NCBI GenBank assembly: GCA_032716605.1
Contig: CM064572.1
Coordinates: 37,180,313 to 37,244,312 of the forward strand
Source of the DNA: Paralithodes platypus
Lineage: Eukaryota > Arthropoda > Malacostraca > Decapoda > Lithodidae
Direction: 5' to 3'
DNA length: 64,000 nucleotides
Positions 52,122-61,339 of this stretch are shown one piece after another. The notes under the pieces are model-generated. The model saw only the letters and a list, made by a program, of their open reading frames with translations, ran no database searches and was not told the DNA's origin. Within the stretch, counting starts at the first letter, position 1. Each line of letters opens with the position of its first letter. Made by a program: the position numbers and the translations under genes.

Positions 52122-54526
52122 ATGGCTGCAAGTTTACAACGGCGCCGGGCTGGGCTTAAGGGCTCATTGACGGTCTTGACCTCGGAGATCGATGAATTCC
52201 TTGACTCGGCATCTAGGGTAGAAGTGGAGGCCAGGTTGCTCAGTATTCAAAAACAAATTGACAAGTATGAGGTCACACAGGAGGACCTGGCCGACGTTTA
52301 CGAGACAGACGCCGAATATTTCAAGGAGTTGAGAGAGGATACCCTGTATTTGGAGGGCATACAAGTTATTGTCGCCACATTAAGGGGAATCTTAGTTCCG
52401 GAGGTCAAGAAGGAGTCATCTCGACCCGAGCCGAAGAAGTCAACTGTCAAATTGCCACATCTTACTCTTCCAAAATTTGAGGGTGATGCAACGTTGTGGT
52501 CAGGATTTTGGGAAATGTTTAAGTGTACCATACATGACAATCCTGATCTCACAGATATACAGCAATTCACCTATCTTAAGGGTCAGCTTCTGGGTGATGC
52601 GCATAAGCTAGTCGAAGGATTTATTGTCGAGAGCGCAAGTTATGCCCCAGCAGTCGAGCTCCTGCAAGAAACATATGGGCATCCAGATCGCATCAAGGCA
52701 GCTTATGTTACGCAATTTAATCAACTAGCTTCGCCCAATTACCAAACCGCTGATCTAAAGAACTTTATGCAAATACAGAGAGTGTGATGAGGTCAATCAT
52801 TAGCCATGGCATTTGTTTGGAGGAATTTTGTGTGGTGACTCTTGTCAACAAATTTCCATCACCACTAAAGGAGACTATAAAACGGGAAATGGAAGACTTG
52901 AGCCTGGACTATAAGAAATTCACCCATTGCTTCCAGGCTGAAGTGTACAATTTGGCAGGTCAAGACAAAGTTGGAGGTACACCAATGGCTACTGCAACAT
53001 TTACTGCCCAAAGTGAAAACAGGAAATTTAACTGTGTCTTGTGTAGTGGCACAAATCATTTGTGGTACAAGTGTTTGAAGTATAAAACAGGGCCTCTTAA
53101 AGTTAAAAGAGCCTGTCAACTACGTCTCTGCACTGGGTGTTTGTCAAAAGAGCATGGCCATTCGGGTTGTACTAACCCTAATATAAGAAGCTGCAAGTTT
53201 TGTAAGGGCAAACACTTTCATTCCCTATGTACACAAAAACAAGGAAAGGAAAGTAGACCAGCGGAGGATAACAACAAGAGAGAGCATACTGCTGCTACTT
53301 CAACTACAATGTCCATTGCCACAGGTAGAAATACAGTAATTTTGCCTACCGTACAGCTGCCGGTAAATGGTAAGGAAAATAAATGTGTCAAAATCAGATC
53401 GCTACTCGATCAATGTTCTCAGAGGACCTTTGTGAAGTCTTCTATTCTATCCTCCCTTTCCTATAATTCTAATGGAACTGAGGAGTTATGTCATCACGGA
53501 TTTACCGGAAAACAAGCCTCTAGGGAATATAATGTCGTGACACTGCATTACAAACACAGAGGTAAAGTTCATCATCTAGACGCAATAGTGGTTGATGAAT
53601 TACCAGAACGTAAGGGTGAACTTAGCCTAAAGTTTAAACTGGTTAGTTTACAAAGTAAAGGCATAAAATTAGCCGATCCTCATGCAACAGACACAGATCA
53701 GTTGGAGCTGCTCATCAGTGCGGATAACTACTACGATAAAGTGCGACCTGGGTATAAAAGGTCAGGTAGCCTAATTCTGCTTCCTACCAAGTACGGGTAC
53801 GCCATAAGTGGTTCATATGTGGCACAAAATACCAGCTCCAGCACTGAAGTAATTACTGTATTGAAAGTAGCAGTAACATCAATGGACGAATACATGTCCA
53901 CTGGTAATATTCCACCTTGCAATAATGACTTAAATGGTTTTTCGGATATAGATCATATCGGGATAACCCCTAAGGAATACTCACAAGTTGAGCGTCAAGC
54001 ATTATCGTCATATGAGGATACCGTTGCCTACGATCCTGACAGCCAACAATACAAAGTGAGACTGCCCTGGAACAATTACAAGGATCAGCTGCCAACTAAC
54101 AAGGGTTTGGCCATAGGCCGTCTTCGGGGTCTTCAGAGAAGATTCATCAAAGAACCTGACTTTTGAGAGGAATACTCAAAAGTCATAAAGGAGCGGGTGA
54201 CCCGTGGGTTTATCGAAGAGGTGCCTTTTGACAATTCAAATACCGGACATTACTTGGCTCATCATGGAGTTGTCAAGGAGAGTAAACTACGCCAGTGGCC
54301 AGTACGTATCATCTTCGATTGTTCAGCCAAGGTGAGTGATCGTCAGCCTAGTCTTAATGACTGCTTGCATACTGGACCTTCACTGGTACCAGACTTAGTG
54401 CAGGTTTTACTCCGGTTTAGACTCGATAAATATGCCTGGGTGTCTGATATCGAGAAGGCGTTTCTAATGTTAAAACTCCATGAGGACGACCAAGACTATT
54501 ATATCCATATGTTCTTATGGATATAA
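52122..54526 (+). pseudogene. BEL/Pao gag, protease and N-terminal RT
   Basis: Frame 3 (52122-52770): gag with VKLPHLTLPKFEGDATLW and LKGQLLGDAHKLVEGF, typical BEL gag. A one-base frameshift near 52770 leads to frame 2 (52784-54526): Cys/His-rich knuckles (CVLCSGTNHLWYKC, CTGCLSKEHGHSGC, CKFCKGKHFHSLC), protease LLDQCSQRTFV where the usual Asp-x-Gly-Ser reads Asp-Gln-Cys-Ser, then the pre-RT block YKVRLPWNNYKDQLP and RT up to WVSDIEKAFLMLKLHEDDQDYY. A TGA near 54164 interrupts it. Coding stops at a 10-bp hairpin (54511-54534) after FLWI, within RT. Confidence 0.88.
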
Positions 54527-54588
54527 GAACATAATACTATGCGCTATACTGTCCCTGAAAACATAATAAGGGTCGTATTTGTCATTAA

Positions 54589-55232
54589 CCCGGCAAGCGC
54601 GATAGGCCTCACGGAAGGCTTCCTATAGGGAACGCGATAGGCCTCACGGAAGCAGGACCATAAAAAAAGCCTTCCATAAAAAAAAAGGGCCTATCAAAAC
54701 AAAGGAATTTGTCTCTAGGTGAGATAATTCCCCTCCAGTACTCATCCATGTAAATCTCACCCACCCCCCTCCCCTCCTTCCCCACCTTATTCCCCCCTCC
54801 CTCCCCACCTCAATTATCACCTATTTTTCCTCTTATTATCATCATTTATCGGTTATTTTTCTCTCCCGCGATAATGTAGCACAAGTGGGTTGCATAAAAG
54901 ATCGTTATGCAACACCCAGACACCGGCACACACCGCCCCGCTCTTCTCAGTTGACTCCCAGACAGCGAGAGGGGAGGGCTGCCTGTCTCTCTCTCTCGCC
55001 TGAGATTATGACCGGGTGGCCAATATCTTCGTTTTTCACCACCCAAATGCTTTTCCCACTTATTTTAGCACTCTTGAAGGTTCATATATACATCATATAT
55101 GTAAAATAAAAGCATACCGAAAACAAATAATGGTTTATATTGTAAATATAACGAATTCTGTCAGAATCCAGGGCTAGAAATGCACAAATAACTACCCTAG
55201 CACCTACGTCTGTCTATATCGCGCTTGTCAGG
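54589..55232. mobile_element. TTAA-flanked element, family C (copy 2)
   Basis: TTAA 54585-54588 and 55233-55236, 644 bp. Clear terminal inverted repeats: CCCGGCAAGCGCGATAGG and, inward, CCTGACAAGCGCGATATAG. Subterminal GCGATAGGCCTCACGGAAG is duplicated. The interior matches family C copy 1 at 37843. No transposase. Confidence 0.8.
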
Positions 55233-55259
55233 TTAATATGATAAATTTCACGTGAAAAA

Positions 55260-55261
<2 letters not shown>

Positions 55262-55302
<41 letters not shown>

Positions 55303-55310
55303 GGTATATA
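55262..55310. repeat. (TA)n microsatellite
   Basis: Pure TA run interrupted by CCGG. Confidence 0.9.
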
Positions 55311-55720
55311 TATCCCCGCCACTGTAGGCCTACTCCCTCCCCTCCCCGTCCCGGCCTCAACCCCGTGTTACTGATGTTGATAAGCCATGTGCTACACCCT
55401 ATTGATAATGCAAAACTATTGAACATACTTAAAAGTGTATGTTATTTGGTCTCTATATAATCTGTGAATCATTTCCGGTATGATGGAATTAAAGACATTT
55501 TTTTTTCCACCAACTCATAATCAGCAAAAACGACACACATGTCAATTAAAAACATGTTATAATATTTCCCCATCATTTTGTGTATACCGTGGGGAAAACA
55601 AAATAAAATCTATCAAACTAAATCTTCCGTCTCCGAAGCTCGGCGGCTCGCACAGCAAGACGGAGGGGAGGGTTGAAATATTTTGTTGACTATCTTATTT
55701 ATTGTTTATCTATGTGCTGC
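55311..55720. other. No gene recognised
   Basis: No motif-bearing ORF. The 69-aa frame at 55480 contains a T-run and no domain. Confidence 0.4.
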
Positions 55721-55724
55721 AAGG

Positions 55725-56095
55725 ATATTATATTTTTCAATTCCATCGCATTATAAATTATTCAAAGATTACAAAAAGTCCAAATAAGACATAGTTATGT
55801 TAATGTATAAGGGAGTTAGGTAGATGCATTAGAGATAGATAGATAAAGAGAGTTGCAGAGGGGGAAGTGAGCGATAAACACAAACTATTATGAGACAGAC
55901 AGACTTAATTGGTTCTGAAAAGACAAAGGAGAAATTTGTATTGCCTCTTTTTCATGTTATTATTTGTGTGTTAGAAGGGTAATATTGTTTTCAATTCCAT
56001 CGTATTAGAAATGATTCATAGATTAAAAAAAGACCAAATAAGACATAGTTATATATATGTATAAGGGAGATAGATGCATTAAATAGACAGAAAAA
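55725..56095. repeat. About 255-bp direct duplication
   Basis: TTCAATTCCATCG-ATTA-AAAT-ATTCA, CAAATAAGACATAGTTAT and GTATAAGGGAG-TAG-TAGATGCATTA occur near 55737-55830 and again near 55990-56080, diverged by several substitutions. Confidence 0.7.
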
Positions 56096-56214
56096 ACAAA
56101 GTTATCTCAATTTCTCTGGTGAACATTACCCAAATATATGAGAAAAATATAAATAAAATCATAGTAATGAATATTATCGCTGAAATATATATAGAAAATA
56201 AATACTCATGTACG

Positions 56215-56295
56215 AGGATTGTTAATATTGACACTCGTGTTGACCCGTGTTACACTCGTGTTGACTCGTACCTACTCTTTGTTTTCGTACCCTGG
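56215..56295. repeat. Degenerate ACTCGTGTTG repeat, left part
   Basis: Irregular ACTCGTGTTGAC and CGTGTTACACTCG units. The array continues on the other side of the solo LTR at 58222. Confidence 0.7.
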
Positions 56296-56299
56296 AATT

Positions 56300-58221
56300 T
56301 GTGACGCTCCTGTATAGTAGCCACGTGCGGGCAGGCGCGCGCGTCGGCTGCCCAGCCATTTAGAAACCGGCTGGCGGCAGCCGGCTGGCCGGCTTTTCCT
56401 TAGTATATATCCTACGACAATGTAACTAATGTCTGGGATATTCTTATGTTGTTTCACAGCTTGAAGCTGCCCTTATTCTTAACCAACACATCTTAGTATA
56501 TTTTATTCTCGATAGTTGATTGTTTCATTATAATATATAAGATGTAAGTCTAGTGAGAGTGGGAGGAGACGAGAGAGAGAGAGAGAGAGCGAGCGAGCAG
56601 GGTGGGGGAGGTGAGTGTTGCTTTTCCTCCTCCTCCCTCCTCCCTCCCGGAGGAGTTGGTCGCCGCGTGGTCTTTTCTCTCGGTTTTGATTGGCTGGTGG
56701 TTCCTGGCGCCTTCTGCAGGCCTGCTGCCGGGTGACGTAGCGGCCTGTGATTGGCTGACCACCGTGCCTTTGTGTGGGATCCTGGAGGGGTCCAGAGGAG
56801 CTATTCTCCTCAGAGCTCACCTCACTGTCGTACCCTTCGGACCCCCTTGATATCTATCCCTCTCAACCCCACTTAGAAACTTTCTCTCTTACTTTGTATA
56901 CCTTCTTTCCACTACTTCACCAATCTATTTAATTATCCCATCCCCTTGATAGACCTTATATCTATCATTGTATTAACGACAAGCTCTCAGATAACTAGAT
57001 AGGATTTTGGGCCTTATGCAGAGATATAATTGTTAATGAGACCTAGGAAGCTTTTTTGTTGTCTCATATTTGGTGGTTTCATGCTTGCTAGTGTGTTCTT
57101 GTGGCAGGTGAGCAGGGGCTAGACCGGAGGGGGGCTTTTTGCGATTCTTTAAGTAAAGTCTGCTGGTGCAAGTCCTGTGGACCTGCACGACTTTACTAGG
57201 ATACCCGTGGGAGTCTGGGGGCATTTTCTTGTCTGTGTGCCTGTGTGTCTAGTGTTGTGTTGTGTGAGGGCCCTTGCCTAGTCCATTCAGCACTGCGCTA
57301 GCACGTCTTGCGTTTGTTTTAGGGTCGCCAGGAGAGAGTCAGATACTTGGGATCTGAGTCTCTCAAGAGAGCACCCTTTCAATTAGAGTAATTTGGCGCA
57401 CAGACTTGGGAACGTCCCTAGGCTAGAGCAGGTGGCTCAGCCCGGGTATCCGAAGCCTATATCCTTCCGGCTAGACCTCTGCCACCTGGCAGATTAACAA
57501 CTAGCGGTTTATTATATCTTTATGCTTGTTATTGTGCCACAGTTTACCGTCTTTGTGAGCATTGTGAGTCAGGGTGTGGCTTAGATACTCTGTCCGAGCA
57601 GGCTTGCCTGACTAAGAGTGAGAAGCACACCTGTATGTGGTTATGTTGCGAGTTGCTGCCTTTATTTAATTATACCTATGCCATTATACACTGTATGGCC
57701 TATCACTAGTATTTATTCCTGCTTATGAGATAAGAGTTCTCTAAATCCGTAACTTACTTTCTTTGCTAAGCATCAGATCCTACAGTAGCCGCATGCAGTT
57801 TAGAAACCTGCATCTTGCCTACCTGTACGATGTTTTGAGGACTGTTTGCTTTCACCTTCTTTCACGCAGGGGTGATTAGTTGTATTAATTAACGTAACGT
57901 TAAATGTTCTTTCTTCTAGTTTGTTATTAAATTGTTTCTGCAATTTAATTCCGTTATCTATCTTTTCCTTGAAGCTTTAAGTCAACTTAATTGTGTGATC
58001 TTTTATATAGCCTGCTTGACTATCAGCAGTCTATAGTGCGTGCACCCTGTAACCGAGTCATAGGATACCTTGTTGTCCAGGCAGGACTCTTGACGGTTTA
58101 GGGTGGTTTGTTGCCTGGGTTTATAGATAAGGGTGGGATCTAGCGTTTTCCGTTGTTGCTTGTTGCCGCATACCTAGTCCAATAGAAAGAGCCCAGTGTT
58201 TATATATCCCAGGACGTAACA
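56300..58221 (+). mobile_element. Solo LTR, Gmr1-like
   Basis: TGTGACGCTCC...GGACGTAACA, 1922 bp, flanked by the 4-bp duplication AATT (56296-56299, 58222-58225). Start (TGTGACG, CCACGTG) and end (CGTAACA) match the other two Gmr1-like LTRs. It carries the conserved block GTCGCCAGGAGAGAGTCAGATAC ... GATCTGAGTCTCTC. No internal region, so it arose by LTR-LTR recombination. The U3 part has a GA-rich tract (56565-56600). Short frames inside are not genes. Confidence 0.85.
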
Positions 58222-58478
58222 AATTTGACTGTTATTTTTCAAATTTTTGACACTCGTCTTGGGTTCGTGTTACACTCATGTTGACTCTCAGTTACTCGTA
58301 CAGACTCTTGCATTAACACGTGTTGACTCGTATTAATTTGTGTTAACTCGTGTTACACTCTTGTTGACTCGGGATCAATTGCTACTCGCGGCCTACTCGG
58401 CCTCCAGCAACGGCGATAATCGATGAGTGTGACTCGTGTTAGACTCGGGCACCGACTCGGCTATGTGTGAACCACGCT
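58222..58478. repeat. Degenerate ACTCGTGTTG repeat, right part
   Basis: Continues the array at 56215: TTGACACTCG, GTGTTACACTC-TGTTGACTC and CGTGTTAACTCGTGTTACAC units, fading toward 58470. Confidence 0.7.
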
Positions 58479-59034
58479 AAAGTCAGAAATAGAGAAATTT
58501 AAGTGCGTAGTGTGCAGAGGCGAGCTTGTGTTAAGTGATGATCCTGTGGCTGTGAATTTTGGAAATGAGTCATTGGAGCTGGTGGACAAGATTTTTTACC
58601 TAGGAGATACCATCTCTGCCGGTGGTGGGGCCGAGGCTGCCACTGTCGCTAGAATTAGATGTGGCTGGGGGAAGTTCAGAGAACTGCTGCCAATTCTGAC
58701 CATGAAAAGAATGCCTCTCCCCCTGAAGGGAAAGGTGTATGCCTCATGTGTTAGAAGTGCAATGACGTATGACTCAGAAACATGGGCCGTTAAAGTAGAG
58801 GATGTTAACAGAATGGAACGTAATGAGATGAGAATGGTGAGATGGATGTGTGGGGCCAGGCTGAAAGATAGAATAACAAATGTTAAGCTGAGGAGACGAT
58901 TAGGTATAAAGAGTATTAGCGAAGTGATGCATACAAGTAGACTGGGATGGTCTGGACATGTGGAGAGAATGGATGAACAAAATTGGATGAAAAAATGCAG
59001 GTCTGTGATTGTGGAGGGAGCTGCACCAAGGGGT
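58479..59034 (+). pseudogene. RTE-like LINE, RT C-terminal fragment
   Basis: One open frame with ELVDKIFYLGDTISAGGG, KVYASCVRSAMTYDSETWAV, MERNEMRMVRWMCG and LGWSGHVERMDE, the usual end of a LINE group common in arthropods. After EGAAPRG the coding is cut at 59034 by the LTR; the remaining codons to 59097 belong to the LTR. The 5' part is missing. Confidence 0.8.
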
Positions 59035-61115
59035 TGTGACGCCTGCAGCTTAGCAGAACGCCACGTGGGCTCAGCCGCTCGCTGGGCCACTCGCTAACAC
59101 TCGCCAGGGCAATGAATTTGGCTACAGTCTATCTACAATGTTGTACTTTCTTTCTTGTGAATCGTCATGTCACAGGCAGTACAGAAGTGGTCTTTATTTT
59201 CGCCTGTGACAATGCATTATATTTTATATCATTAGTTATAAGTTTAACTCCCTCCGACATATTATGTTCCAATAAGTCCGAGGAGGCGGGAGCCCCGGGA
59301 TCATTGCCACTGCCCCGCACTACACTCACAACAACACTGCGGCCGTTAGAATTATCGGAGGTGAATGAGGTTGCCACCAACGATTTTATCGTATGGTAAC
59401 TTATCGGACTAACTGAGCTCATATGACGCAAAATCGCGTCATAAACTTATTGGAGAGGTATAGAGATAAGTCCATATGACGCGATCGCGTCATATGAGTT
59501 TTTGGTTCCCTAGTCCATATGACATGATCGCGCATATATGTCTGGGGGAGTTAATGTATAAGACTGAATAATACAGCTAGAGAGTGTGAGTGAGTAAGTG
59601 CAGGAGGCAGAGGGTAGTCGCGTAGTGTTACGTGTTGTCTCGGTGACGTCATGCAACGGCCGGGCCCTCTGAGTGGCTGGCCACCTTGCAGCCCTCCCGC
59701 CGCGTCAGGAAGTGGTCCCCCCGCACTCCCTACTGCCTTTGTGTCTTCCTTGCTCAGAGCTTGCCTGACCAGCATACCCTTCACACCTCCCTTGCTACCT
59801 GTCCCCGGCTTCTACCTATAGAACACTTTCTCTCTCTCTCAACTTCTTACCTCTCATTCTTCCAATCTATTTAACATCATAACTCCCCTTTGGTTCTGCA
59901 CGATTTCATACATCGGCCATCGTATTATATGCTGAAGCTCTCAGATATTCCATGTTTAGTTAGACATTTTGGAGGGGTTAACATTTTGTCTGTAGAGGTT
60001 CGACACACTCGCGGTGTCTCCCTACCTTTTGCTTGGTTGTCTGCTGGGCTATTTAATGCTAGACTGGGGTGAGGCTATTGTTGTTGTGATTTCCAATGTG
60101 TACCAGGTTTTGTTGAACCTGTACAATCGCAACGGATACGTGGGAAGCCTAGGTTGTCTTTCTGACTGTGTACCTTGTAAGTTTAGCACTGTGTTGTGAG
60201 TGAGGGCTTTTGCCTCTGCCATCCAACACTGTGCTAACTCGTTTTGCTTTGACTTTGAAAGGGTCGCCAGGAGAGAACCAGATACTAGCGATCTGGATCT
60301 CTCAAGAGAGCACCCCGTCATTTAACGTAATTTGGCCGTACAGTCTTAAGGACCTCGCTATGCTACGAGCCGCTTGCTCAGCCATTGTTTCCTAGCCTAC
60401 TACATCCCAGCTAGACTTAATTCGCCTAGCAGACACCCGATTAGGATTATAAACTCTTATGTCATGTATGCAGCATTTTTATGCACGTTGATTGTAAGCC
60501 TTGGTTGTTGTTGAGTTGCACAACCCGAGCAGGCTTTTGCGTTGCCTGAGGAAGTACTTCTTTTGTTGTTGGAGATAATACTATTGTGCATTTATCGTTA
60601 GTCCCGTGCCAGTTAACTCTATGTCCCTACACTTGGCATATCTTGTTCCTGCTTTATATAACAGTTCAAAATCTGATTCGATCATCTTAAGCAGCATCAG
60701 ACTTTCTTCAGAAGATTCCTGTACAATGCTTTAGGACTTTCATTCACTTTCTTTAATATAGGAGTGACAGTTTATTATTGTTTAGAGTAACTTTATTTAT
60801 ACCTTCTTCTTGTTTGCATTAAATCATTCCAGTGATTTAATTAAGCTCTCTATCTTTTTCCTTGTATACATTATTAACGTAATTGTATGTTGTTGTGATC
60901 AGGCTGTATCAGAGATCATCAGCCTGTAGTAGTAGTGCATTTATACCGAGTTATAGGATACCCCGCTATCGCAGATTTAACTCTGGAGGGTATAGGTGTT
61001 TTTGTGCGCCGGCATTATAAGTTCGAGGGTTGGATCTAGTGTTACCGTTGTGGCTGTGTGCCTTTCTAGTCCAATGATTAAGAGCCCTTGTTTTATACGA
61101 GTCCCGGTCGTAACA
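59035..61115 (+). repeat. 5' LTR of Gmr1-like copy 2
   Basis: TGTGACGCCTG...CCACGTGGG at the start and GTCCCGGTCGTAACA at the end match the borders of the solo LTR and of copy 1. Contains the conserved CCAGATACTAGCGATCTGG hairpin (about 60279-60297). It holds a TTAA MITE at 59248-59550; without it about 1774 bp. Confidence 0.82.
59248..59550. mobile_element. TTAA MITE, family D, inside the LTR
   Basis: TTAA 59244-59247 and 59551-59554, 303 bp. Ends CTCCCTCCGACATAT and, inward, CTCCCCCAGACATAT. The interior has three CATATGACGC-type motifs, one a perfect 24-bp palindrome (59471-59494) with the core GACGCGATCGCGTC. Confidence 0.82.
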
Positions 61116-61117
61116 AA

Positions 61118-61135
61118 TGGCGACCTTGCTTAGGA
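61118..61135 (+). other. Primer binding site of Gmr1-like copy 2
   Basis: TGGCGACCTTGCTTAGGA, identical to the PBS of copy 1, two bases after the LTR. Confidence 0.75.
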
Positions 61136-61339
61136 TTTTGTGAACTTAGAGAAATATTGCAAGAGTGTTGTGGTCATTTGTTTTTTTGTTTAAAGGAATA
61201 TAGTGGACACGTGGAATTGTTTTGGCAAGTAGTATAACACTTAAGAGTCTTCAAGCATTTTTGAGTGAATAGTGCTACATGAGAGTTTACAGTAGGTACT
61301 CCTTTTTTTTATAAACGTTGAGAATTTTCGGTGGACAAT

